Assembly: GCA_905221605.1 (NCBI GenBank)
Contig: CAJNDS010000335.1
Span: forward strand, 631,203-695,202
Direction: 5' to 3'
DNA from: Symbiodinium natans
Lineage: Eukaryota; Sar; Dinophyceae; Suessiales; Symbiodiniaceae
Length of the DNA: 64,000 bases
Shown: positions 1-11,000 of the stretch, piece by piece
Numbering within the stretch: position 1 is the stretch's first letter
How the letters are laid out: every line of letters starts with the position of its first letter
Notes under the pieces: generated by a model
The model's database searches: none
What the model was told of the DNA's origin: nothing
The model's input: only the letters and a program-made list of their open reading frames with translations
Made by a program: the position numbers and the translations under genes

Positions 1-354
1 TATGGCTTCATGGCCACGAGAAAAATCTGAGAACGAAGGGGGCTGGGGGGTTCAGGGTTTTGGGGTTTAGGGTTTCGGGTTTGAGGGTTCTCGGGTTTTC
101 GGGTTTTTGGTTTTAGGTTTTTGGGGTTTTGGGGTTTCAGGGTTGAGGGTGTAGGGAGTTGCGAACTACTGGGATTAGGGTTGATGGCTTAGGGTTTACT
201 ACAGGGAGTTCCATGCAATGCGCCCTCCCAAATCCAGGCCTTTAGGGTTTAGGCTTATCAACCCCCAAACCCTCAGCAAGGGGCGATGTACGGTCTTGCC
301 AGGAGGGGGGGGGGGAGGTGCTGCCAGAGTTCTGCATACGCCCCAACCCCCCTG

Positions 355-472
355 CTTGGAGGTTCATGGTACTTACTGACCAAATATAATTGCACTTTAG
401 GGTAATTAGGGGGCTTATAAGTGGACTATAAGTGCAGTGATAGTTGGTTGTTAAGTACCATAAACCTCCAAG
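355..472. mobile_element. MITE-like family A, complete copy
   Basis: The 118-bp segment has inverted ends: it opens with CTTGGAGGTTCATGGTACTT and closes with the complement, one base differing inside the arm (ACCATAAACCTCCAAG). The interior carries a second inverted pair around GCACTT / AAGTGC. Related copies lie near 34.7, 40.4, 41.6 and 48.6 kb. It has no coding capacity. Confidence 0.7.
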
Positions 473-600
473 TATCAAGGGGGGGAGGGGCGTCTTTTCG
501 GAAGCACGTCTTTTCGGAAGCAAAAGGGTGCCGGAGAGGTCTCTTCATGTCGGGGGAAGGTCTTCAGTTGAGAGTTTAGGGTTTCGAGTGTCTCTGACTC

Positions 601-690
601 GAAGCTTCAAGCAGTTGGGTTTAGGGTTTAGGGTGTAGGGTTTAGGGTTTAGGGTTTAGGGTGTAGGGTTTAGGGTTTAGGGTTTAAACC
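601..690 (+). repeat. TTTAGGG array
   Basis: About twelve TTTAGGG units with two GTGTAGGG variants, on the plus strand. Confidence 0.9.
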
Positions 691-1032
691 CGGCCCAATT
701 TGTCAAAGAACGTCTTGGTCTGCGCCTTCATCACTCCCTCCTCCACAGTGCCAACTCTCGATCCATGTCAGTTCGTCTCTCTTGCTTCAGTTCAGCAGGG
801 GGTAGGCAGCTGGCCGGAGCCACTTTTGAAAGGACTGCAACGCGCCCTTGGCTGGCAGCATGCGCCCATTTCTGAACCCTAAACCCTAAACCCTAAACCC
901 TTAACCCAAAACCCTAAACCCTAAACCCAGTCCTGGCGCCCATCCGAGCCGCGCCCTTGCGCGCGATTGCCATGGCCCAACATGGTTTCCGAACCGTCCC
1001 GAAACTCGACCATATAGAGGTTTCCGAAATTA

Positions 1033-1058
1033 GGGGGGGGGGGGGGGGGGGGGGGGGG
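1033..1058 (+). repeat. Poly-G run
   Basis: An uninterrupted G homopolymer of about 26 bases. Its length is likely to vary or be misread. Confidence 0.8.
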
Positions 1059-1452
1059 TACCGTTATTGGGGTGATCTTTATTGATTGGGGATCACCTAT
1101 TTTTCGTAAAGCCCCGTATATCTGGGGTGGCCAGATGACCGGAGTCTGGGGCTTCAGGCTTAAGGTGGCAACCCAGCGGCGAGTAGGTGGGCTTCATGGC
1201 ACAACCACTAAGAGCCTACGCTCTGGGATGTCTGTCCCCCCTTCTACACGCTGAATGGACAGGCTAGGTGGTAGTTAGGGTCGCAGAGACCCCAATATGC
1301 CTTCACTAGGGAAGATTGCTTGGATTGTAGTCGCGACTCCCTAATCTGATTAACGGAATATTCCCGAATAAAGGGATACTGATAAGACGACTCAAGCCAA
1401 GACAATAACACTAGACCATCCACACAAGACAGACGGAGTATCTGGGGTGCGG

Positions 1453-1568
1453 CGGACCCTAAACCCTAAACCCTAAACCCCAAACCCTAACCCCTAAACC
1501 CTAAACCCTAAGCCCTAAACCGTAAACACTAAACCCTAAACCCTAAATCCTAAACCCTAAACCCGAAA
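1453..1568 (-). repeat. CCCTAAA array
   Basis: CCCTAAA units with scattered single-base variants (CCCCAAA, CCGTAAA, CACTAAA), so the TTTAGGG strand is minus here. Confidence 0.85.
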
Positions 1569-2727
1569 CCCTCTACACTTTCGGATCTCTGGTGGGTTTC
1601 GTTGGTAGGCTAATTAGGGCTTGAGCCTAATCGTGGGCCTCTATGGGGTTCAAGCTGAAGGCACTCATAGGTTTTAGGTTTTAGGGTTTAGGGTTTAGGG
1701 ATAGCCATATGATGGACTCCGAGGGGCCACCCACACGAGAAAGTTCGACATCCATCTCGGATTGCGCATGAAGACGTTCCACTGCACCTGGAGGTTTGGG
1801 GTTTAGGGAAGCTTGGGGTTTAGGGTTGAGGGTTGAGGGTTTACGGTTTAGGGCTTATGCTCGGCTTATTTGCTAAGTAGCCCAAGGATGCAATTGTGCT
1901 TTCGTGCTTAAGGATATCGGCTGTAGGGCTTGCGGGCCCTAAACCCTAAACCCTAAACTCTAAACTCCTGATCGACAAGGTGCATTCATCACGGTGAGGG
2001 TGCTCACCGCGGAGAGCAGTTTCGCATAGCCCCTGCCCAGGCCGAGGCGCAGGGCAAACGACAACTGTAGGGTTTGAGGATCTCAGGTTCCGATTAAGGG
2101 CCTCCAAATAAAACCCTAAATCCTAAATCCTAAACCCTAAACCCTAAACCCTAAACCCTAAACCCTAAACCCTAAACCCTAAACCTTAGAAGGCTTTAGA
2201 GTTCAGGGCTTGGTTACCGGCCCGGGACAAGGGTTTGAAGGACTTTGGGGTCGCGAGTTCCCAAAAACAATCTGACGATGCAGCGCAGCCTGCTCAAGCC
2301 CTAACCCTTACTTGGAGGCTCAACCCTAAACCCTAAACCCTAAACCCTAAACCCTGAACCCTAAACCCTAAACCCTAAACCCTAAACCCTACGTGGAGGC
2401 TCATGTTTCGGGGGTCAGGTTCATGGTGGCTATAGGTGGCTAGAACCTTGTTTGGGGTACTTGGAAACATACTGCGAACTACCCTAAACCTGAACCCTGA
2501 ACCCTAAACCCTAAACCCTAAACCCTACACCCTAAACCCTAAACCCAAGTCCGAAATGGTCCGAGGGTTTATGGCTTAGGGTTTAGTTAGGGTTTAGGGT
2601 TTAGGCTCGCTCCTCGCCATGCGAATGCGCTGCTGCAGAATGCCATCAGCTACCAGCAGGTCCTCCGCGGTACCTGGTCCACATGCTTTACAGCTTACGC
2701 TTTCGGGTTTTGGGGGCGCAGGGTCCC

Positions 2728-2818
2728 AAAACCCCAAACCCCAAACCCCAAACCCCAAACCCCAAACCCCAAACCCCAAACCCCAAACCCCAAACCCCAA
2801 ACCCTAAACCCTAAACCT
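2728..2818 (-). repeat. CCCCAAA variant array
   Basis: About eleven near-perfect CCCCAAA units followed by two CCCTAAA units. A single-base variant of the telomere motif has been amplified in tandem. Confidence 0.85.
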
Positions 2819-2966
2819 GAACCCTAAACCCTAAAAACCGTAGACCCTAAGCCTTGAAGCCCTAAACCCTACACCCCACTCCACGAATCCTGGCCCTAAA
2901 CCCTGTATCGACCTGGGGGTTCCTCTCCTCAAAAAGAAAAAGATGAATAAACACAATGATGTAGAC

Positions 2967-3064
2967 CCTAAACCCTAAACCCCAAACCCTAAACCCTAAA
3001 CTCCAAACCCTAAACCCTAAACCCTAAACCCTAAACCCTAAACCCTAAACCCTAAACCCTAAAC
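2967..3064 (-). repeat. CCCTAAA array
   Basis: Tandem CCCTAAA units with a few CCCCAAA and CTCCAAA variants near the start. Confidence 0.85.
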
Positions 3065-3837
3065 GACGCAAAGCACCATCGAAGCCTGGGCCGCCCAAAA
3101 GAGGCCCGTTTGCAGAAACGGAACCTCTCTAACCCGAAACCCCCAGGCTTCAGGTTAGTTTGAGGGCTTTGGGGTAAACCCTAATCCCTAAACCCTAAAC
3201 CCTAAACCCTAAACCCTAAACCCTAAACCCTAAACTCTAAAACCCTGAGCCTTGAGGACTATAGGGTGTTGCTTCGGGTGTGTTGGGGGGATTCAGCTTC
3301 AGGGTGTTGCGGGCGATCTTCGATTTAGAGCGGTTTGGGGTTAAGGGCTTGGGGATCAAGGTTTAGGGTGTAGGGTGTAGGAAAATTTGGGGTTCAAGGT
3401 TTAGGGATTTAGGGTTCAGGGTGTTGACAGAAACCCAAACCCTGCACCCTGATTCTTAAAGCTTCAAGCCCACACTTCTGAAAGCGGAACCTCGGGAGCA
3501 TTGAAGGGTTTTGGGTTTAGAGTTTAGGGGCTGAGGGTGGAGGGTTTCAAGGTTGAGAGTTTAGGGTTTAGGGGTTGAGGGTTTAGGGCTTAGATGGGGC
3601 CTGAGGCTTGAGGGTTTAAGGTCTTCGGGGTTGAGGTTTGCGGTGTTGGAATGGAGGGGCTAGGGCTGGTTTAGGGGGCTGAGGCCTCAATGCGAAACCC
3701 TAAACCCTAAACCCTAAACCCGAAAATTCAACTCCTTGAGCAAATCCACACCGAGGAGCTGCGCTCTTCGCACCACCGCGTGGGCCTAACTAACTCCCAA
3801 AGCCGTGCGCGCACGTTGTCCAGAACCTCGCGGTTTT

Positions 3838-4099
3838 GGGTTTAGGGTTTAGGGTTTGGGGTTTAGGGTTTAGGGTTTAGGGTTTAGGGTTTAGGGTTTA
3901 GGGTTTAGGGTTTAGGGTTTAGGGTTTAGGGTTTAGGGTTTAGGGTTTAGGGTTTAGGGTTTAGGGTTTAGGGTTTAGGGTTTAGGGTTTAGGGTTTAGG
4001 GTTTAGGGTTTAGGGTTTAGGGTTTAGGGTTTAGGGTTTAGGGTTTAGGGTTTAGGGTTTAGGGTTTAGGGTTTAGGGTTTAGGGTTTAGGGTTTAGGG
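3838..4099 (+). repeat. Long TTTAGGG array
   Basis: About 37 tandem TTTAGGG units, almost perfect, with one TTTGGGG unit near the start. It is one of the longest homogeneous telomere-type tracts in the window. Confidence 0.95.
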
Positions 4100-5242
4100 C
4101 GCAGGCTTCTGGCTTACTGGGTGTCGATTTCAACAGTCCCCAAAATTAGTTAAAATTAGGGCTCCATGATTGGACAATGAGGGCGGGAAATTAACAATTA
4201 TCCCAGATCGATACCTCGCTTAGGGTCAGGGGCTTTCAGGGCTTTTCGGTTTGGGGCTTGGGCTTTATCTAAGAATAACCCAACATACCAAACCCATACC
4301 CCTTCATCTATGAAACGAGAAGTTAAGGAAGGATGTTGAAATACTCCGTACTTTCTTGTAAGGGTATGCCCAAGGGGTTTCTTTAGCTGTTGACCTGGAG
4401 GTCAGAGGAGTATTTCCAGTAGGGAGAAGGAGGTAGGGGTGGGGTGTGGGGGGACCCTAAACCCTAAACCTTAAACCCGGTTTAAACCCTAAACCTCCGA
4501 TTTGAGAGATGTTTGGAGCGTACGGACTGGTGGTGGGATACTGTTCTGGTCAAAGGTTTAGGGTCTGTTTTTAGGGCGCACTACAGTCATGCCTGATTGG
4601 GGCCGTATCTTCAGGGTAGGGGCTCGCTAGATCGGATGTCATGATGAAGGCCCTCTGGGCAAATACTGATGTTGCTTCTGATGATGCTGATCTGTATACA
4701 ACGGCACTACGGCTTGCTGCTTAAATTGCTTACTAGGGTTACGACAAGTATGATTGTCTTCTCAACATCATGAAGGGTATAAATATGCGTAATACCACTA
4801 TTGTTCTTGAAAGACCGGCGTGGTATTCCCCAGCCCCTTGAGCTCTAAACCAGAGTGACAATCTTTGGGGGTGCGGGTGCTTGCAAACTAGGGTCCATGT
4901 ACCTAGAAAACCCTAAACCCTAAAAAACCCCAAACCCTAAACCCTAAACAACATTGAACAAGATCAGGGCCGAAAACCGAACTGCTCTGGAATGCGTGTT
5001 CGGGCTCCGGGTTCAGGAGTAGCTCTTCTGGGAGGGTTTTGGGGCTGCGGATTGAGGATGTCAGGCTCTTATGGATTAGGGTTTAGGGTTTAGGGTTTAG
5101 GGTTTAGGGTTTAGGGTTTAGGGCGCTCCGTCGAAGCTCCTGCTGCCAGCTTGTGACGCAGGGCCGCAGGAGCTGGGCGAGGAAAAAGGTATCCTCGTAG
5201 GAGCACAACATCCCAGACATGCGACGAGTGTGGGGGTCTCGT

Positions 5243-5350
5243 TTAGGGTTTAGGGTTTAGGGTTTGGCGTTTGGGGTTTGGGGTTTGGGGTTTGGGGTTT
5301 GGGGTTTGGGGTTTAGGGTTTAGGGTGTAGGGTGTAGGGTTTAGGGTTTC
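5243..5350 (+). repeat. Mixed TTTAGGG/TTTGGGG array
   Basis: TTTAGGG units flank about six TTTGGGG units, followed by GTGTAGGG variants. Confidence 0.85.
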
Positions 5351-6479
5351 CCGGAGATGCGACAGGTGTGGGGGTCTCAGGATAGTTGCACCGTGTATCT
5401 GCCCCTAAACGCTATGCCCTAACCCCTTAAATGCCTGAGCCATCTAAGCCCTATACCTTAGCGTTTGAGGCTTTAGGATTTTGAGTTGAGGGTTTAGGGT
5501 TTATGGTTTAGGATTTTGAGTTTTGGCTTTCGGTCTTGGGGGCAGCTTAGGGCGCAGAAACCGCGCCTAAACCCTGAACCCTAAATCTTAGTTTAACCCT
5601 GAATCCTGAACCCTAGACCCTAAACCCCAAACTCTAGACCCTAGACCCTAAACCGTAAACCTCCAGTTTATGCTACGGAGAGGGTCTTCAGGGTTTTAAG
5701 GGATTTTGGCGCTTTTGGAGTGATTAAGGGTTTAGGGGGTTTGGCTGTTCAGGGTGTAGTGGCGCATGCATGGGGGAGTAAGGCATCTTGCAAGCACCGT
5801 GGTCCAGAAGCAGCGCAGCCCAGGCGAATATCACCTTGATTCGGTTTAGGGTTTAGGGGTTTAGGGTTTAGGGTTTGGGGTTTGGGGTTTAGGGTTGAGG
5901 GCTCAGGGCGCTGAGCCCGAACCCTAAACCAAGATCCCTTTGTGGGTCCCCTGAAGAATACGGTAGCGATGATACAGGAACCCAAATTTGGAGTAGTAGC
6001 CGTGTGCTTTCTGCGAAGGAGTTGGGTGTGCAGGGTCTGTGTCTGTGTCTGTGTGTGAGTATGACCCCAAACCCTGAACCCCTGTAGCTGAAGCTTGCTT
6101 CTCGAAGGATAGTTACATGGTCCCTTAGTATGGGGACCCCAGCTATGCCTCTTATACATCGTGCCCCAACTAAGGGCCCATACTTCAGAACCTTTCAAAG
6201 GAGGTAAGGGACCATAATAAGGGCCCATGAAACCTACCCTTAGACAAAAAGACCTCACACCCCCCGCCCCCCCCCCCTAACTTCAAGGGACTCCACCTCG
6301 GATCCCTGAGGTGGTCCCCTGGAGTAGGTTGAGGGAACCTCTTAGGGGTACAAAGCTTAGGGGTACGAGTCTTATAATCGCTTGAAAACTATCTTCTGGG
6401 TTCAAACTTCTAGTTTAGTAGAGGCTTAGGGCTTGGGGCTGAGGGTTTAGTAGGGCTTGGGGCTTTGTAAACCCCAACA

Positions 6480-6488
6480 TCCAAAACC
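6480..6488. repeat. Target-site duplication, left copy of giant transposon
   Basis: TCCAAAACC lies immediately outside the left terminal inverted repeat. The identical 9 bases occur at 32153-32161 immediately outside the right one. Confidence 0.85.
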
Positions 6489-6561
6489 TGATAACGTCCA
6501 TTCGTTGGCAAATCAAGTTCCAAGTAAGCTCAGGTCTATACACGGTTGGCAGTCCTGAGGA
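6489..6561 (+). repeat. Left terminal inverted repeat of giant transposon
   Basis: The first 73 bases align ungapped to the inverted right end, with the strongest blocks at positions 1-11, 27-40 and 42-73. The core CAGTCCTGAGG at 6550-6560 is identical at both ends. Confidence 0.8.
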
Positions 6562-6888
6562 ACTATGGTTTCTTGAGATTGTATTATATGTCATACACAG
6601 CCGCCGTACTGATTGGTTTCAGCATGTCCCGACATAAGCCACAACAAAACATAAGTGACACAAGTGACGCGTGATGCAAAAGGTGTATGAGGTCGGTCAA
6701 CTTGTGTTTTTTTCGCTCTTTGCGCTCCCTTGTCCACAATGTCTGGTCATTGCCATCTGGTGACACAAAGTCGTCCCAGGCCGCAGTTTACCTTAGCTGA
6801 TGCATCCGAAACCACACTATTATGGCATTGTAATGTAAGCATAACTAAACAAAAACAAAAATCATGTTGACCAAGTTTCCCAAGTCGC

Positions 6889-7975
6889 ATGTGTGCTTGG
6901 CTTGACAACATACATGTATTAGTTTGTATTAGTCTTATTTATTATTGTTGTTATTATTATTGCATCATTTTTATTTTGACGTTGATCATGTTTAGATCAT
7001 GTTTATATCGTCTGCACATAATACATAATATACATAATATACATAATATATATATATATATATACACCACCACCAACAATGATACACACGTTTGAATCAC
7101 AACCATTCACACATAATCGTGATAGATGTTGATATATGTCCTGAATCGTTGATAACTGATAAAAGTCATAACAGTCATAACAGTCATAACAGTCATAGCA
7201 GTCATAACAGTCATAACAGTCATAACCGTCTTGAATAAACACAGCCGAACACATCGTTGAATAAACACTGTAGACTGTATCTTATGATTTCAGCCCAACT
7301 GAATAAACATATTAACATGGTGAAAACACTCAGATAAAAGGTATTGATATAGTGAGAACAACCAAGCCTGTGTATGTCCAGCAGTATATGTTGTCAGCAC
7401 ATTGCATGTCCAAGTCGTGATGCATGTCCAAGCCGTGAAGCTGACTCGTAATTTTTTTCTCCACACTCGCCGTGACGCAGTATTGTCATGCACTCCAGAC
7501 CCGGGCCCCATGTTTGCCCGTTATAAGTCGCATCAGCTGCAGCTGCCGATAATTGGCTGATTCTAATGACTGGCGATAGTCCGGTAGTTGTATACGGTCG
7601 GTCTCATTGTTGTTCTACTACTACTACTGTTTCATTGTACGGTAGAACTCGGTAGACGTTACAATCGATACGATACAGCATGATACATGATGCTAAATGC
7701 GTACTACAGCTGCAGCCTTGGATACGATACAGCATGACATAGTCACATGACTGGTAACCGGTAACCCGAGCGGCTGAGTGATTGTTCTTCCCGAGGCTGG
7801 CACGTAGCAACATGTGCTATCGCATATACACTTTCTGTCGCTAAGAAGAGTAGCCTCAGCCTCAGCACTCAAAACTCCCGCAGCGATTATTGCTTGTTGT
7901 TGAATGCATGTATGACATGAAGATCATACATTGATAAGTTCATGATCATGAAAGCGTGTAACTTGTAAACCAAGC
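6889..7975. other. Non-coding AT-rich left subterminal region with short repeats
   Basis: It contains a (TA)n tract near 7039-7061 and a tandem 9-mer array. No reading frame here has splice support or a recognisable domain. It separates the left inverted repeat from the 3' end of the leftmost gene. Confidence 0.6.
7164..7228 (-). repeat. 9-bp tandem repeat (CAGTCATAA)n
   Basis: About seven copies of CAGTCATAA with one A-to-G variant (CAGTCATAG). Confidence 0.85.
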
Positions 7976-8017
7976 ATGCTGCGCAGCTCTACACTATGTA
8001 CAGATCACTGTCACATC

Positions 8018-11000
8018 CTAGCGCAACAAGAACTGCACATCCTTGCTGTCTCTCCCGGATGTGTTCGCATCCATCAACTTCTGTGCTTTGGTGTGCGTGT
8101 CCTCGGCCTTCGCATCCACAGCCGGTTCTTGGAACGCCTTGTGGATTGCCGATCCTCCATGCTCCATCTTCTCATTGTCGGTAGCAGCCTTATTGCCTCG
8201 TCCACCTTTTGCCTTTGGATTCTCGCCTGGGAATGTGTCTCTTGTCTGTGCAACATACACCGGCTGCTGCTTGTCTGATGCCTCTGCGTTCGCATCGTTC
8301 GTCTCGATCTTGTCCTCTGCGGTAGGGGCAGCTAAACTGTTGTTTCCTAGAATGTACACAAAGACTCAAAGACTTTAGCCTTTAGCTGGGCAGCTAGAGA
8401 TTAGAGCTTAGCTAGGCTAATACTGTTCGAGATGTGAATCCGTCAAGGTCCGTCAAAGTCGAAAGCTAGGGCCAGCTAGGTCTTCCGATACGTGAGTTCC
8501 TCGATACTCGAAGACTCGAAAACTATCATTTGCCTACAACGTCGATGAGACAGTGATATTGCAGTTGCGACTACATACCACAAAAGCACAGCGATAAGCA
8601 GTCCATGACGCTCTGAAGCACATCATCTCGTAGCTTTAGGACAGGAAAGCGAACGTTGACATCCACTAGGTTGCCTGACCTTAGCTTCTATACATGCGAG
8701 ACACTCTAACACTCATCAAATCAATGACAATATGCGATCATGCACATGATGTCATCGGTCATAAGTCATGGAGTCATGGAGTCATGCTCACACTATCGAC
8801 TATCACCGCCAAGCGCATGCAATGTACGGAACGTTGAACTTCATAACGCCGCCTTCTTCGAAAGTCGCATCCCAAAGAGCTTGTGGAGCTTTCGCTTTAG
8901 AGCTCCCAGGAAGACAAAGACCCTCGTGCTCTGTGATCACGACTTTCATCAAGTGCGGCGCACATGGGATCGTGCTGGTCACCTTGTCGAAACCAGCGGC
9001 AGTCATGTAGAACTCTATCTTCCAATCTCCAAGCTGCGCGTCGCCAACCTTGCAGCAACAATAACAACAAGCAACTACAGCATTTATATATCTTGTGTGA
9101 ATGTGTGTCAGCGTGAACCTCATGACGACATTATGTGTTACTTAGCCCTGAGCGATACCGAAGCATTAAAACAAAGTCCTTTGTTGATTGATTGCCAAGC
9201 AGCCAGAAAAACGCCTTTGCCTCCTTCTTTGTTTGGTTCACCTGCGTACACATTGCCGAAAGCGTACAACTTCATCCCCGATCGCAAGGACCGCACGTTT
9301 GCCGTCACAACATGCTTCGCACCGGGTGTAAAGTCGAGGGCGATTGCGTTCAATGCCTCCCGCTGCGTGCACGCCCTTGGCTACTGGTCAGTTGTCGCTT
9401 AACTTGTGTGTGCGTGTGCTGATGTGTGTGTGGTGTGTAAGTGAAAGTGTTTATGCGAATGACGAATGCTATATATTACCAGAGCACTTCGCCATGATGT
9501 GTGACTTCAAACTGTTTGCGAGCGAGTCCATATCCATCACGTGTGCGCACTTTGCATAGTCATAGTCGCAGCCATGTGCAAAGCTGTAGATCGTTGTCAG
9601 CGTAACGTGCTTCTGGCTGATCTGAACGAGTGTTTCTTCTTCGCCACCAGTCGTGCCCTGGCTGTTCTCACCGAGCCTCTGGATCGTTAGCCTTTGCAAA
9701 GACGCGTGTGTCCCTGTGTGGTTAAGAAAACACCTGTGACACAGTGATGCGAACACGCAATCAAATAGCACGTCGCATGACACATGTCAGCATGTCCAAG
9801 CAATGACCGAGCGGCCCGTCGCTGCACTTCTTGGGCTGGCGATCGATTGCCTTGGCCTTGTCCTTTTGCGATGGTGCACCTTCGCCAGCGGGCGCATTGG
9901 CTTGAGCGGCTTGACCTGGCTCATCCTTCACAGTGTTGTCACCGTTGCCGGCAAGCGATGTGTGTGTCATGTACTGAAACTTCGTGGGCACGTCTAGGTC
10001 CAGCTCTGCTAGCGACTTTGGCAGACACTTGCGTCGAAGTACATACCGAATCATCTTGACCCATGCCATACACCATGCGGACTCGTCCGACACAGCTGTG
10101 GTCAACAAACCTTCCATAGCAACAATGGCCTGTGATGTCTGATCTGACGTTTCGTCGGATGCTGCAGCTGCTGTCGCCTTGATGACTCGCACTGCGGCCA
10201 CTAGATCGTTCCATGTGAAGTCGTTGAACTTGCGCGTCATGTCCTGATCGCCAGAGTCGCCACTCTTGCTTGCAAGCGCCTGCGAGATGTGGCTGTGGCC
10301 TACTACACAATTGAGACTTGAGATTGTGCGCACAACTGCACAGAATATACACATATATGCAATTCTCAAGTCTCACCGTCTCTTTATTCAATTGAAGCAA
10401 CATGCTTATCTGCCAGATAAGCATGTTGCTTCAAGTGAATGAAGAGACTGTGAGACTTGTGATGGCACAACTGGTAGAACATGCATGTTGCTGCACTGAT
10501 AGCACTGGATGTATTAAACCTATTGAAGCACGTGCTAAGTTACAATATTGTGTGGATGTTGTGGGCACGCTGGGCAATACAAGTGCCAGCACTGACATGA
10601 ATTCAAATTGAAAGCGCCTCTATGGCCGACAACATGTAGCAGGCACGAATGGTGGACAGTGTGTGGAGCGTGTCGTTGCGCGGTCGCCACACCTTCCTCT
10701 GCAATGTCTCGCCGGCCTGTGTTGCACGTCGCATCACATCTACGTATATTGCATATTCCGCTACATCCAAGTTACTATTTGTGTTACAATCATTTGCGTA
10801 TGCAGACACCTCATTAACCTTCTCCATCGTCTCTTGCACACACAGGAAATTGCAGAAGCTGGGCACAGTGGTTGTGTCGTCAGCGACACCCGTCTCAGAG
10901 TTGCCCTCGGACAACTTCACAACCACCGCAATCGCAAGTGACGGCACCGCAGCCGGCACTTGATCAAAGATGGCTTCCGCAAGTGTGAAGATGCAATCAG

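Larger units (their letters stand above)
1..6479. repeat. Telomere-like repeat mosaic, left flank
   Basis: The stretch consists of blocks of TTTAGGG and its complement CCCTAAA in alternating orientation, with degenerate variants (TTTGGGG, GTGTAGGG, TTCAGGG). Between the blocks lie unique fragments of roughly 50-400 bases. Reading frames in the unique fragments are short, repeat-derived and show no recognisable domain, so I call no gene. The orientation switches many times, so this is interstitial or subtelomeric repeat DNA and not a single chromosome end. Confidence 0.85.

Noticed and set aside
2594-2807. Frames of repeated Pro-Lys-Pro-Gln or Gly-Phe-Gly-Val-Trp
   Set aside because: They are translations of the CCCCAAA array.
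1-6479. True chromosome end at the left of the window
   Set aside because: Arrays switch orientation many times and are separated by unique DNA, so there is no single terminal tract.
8740-9402. 220-codon plus-strand frame and overlapping plus-strand frames at 8.0-12.5 kb
   Set aside because: They are antisense to minus-strand exons that have splice signals and consistent phase; no domain is recognisable.
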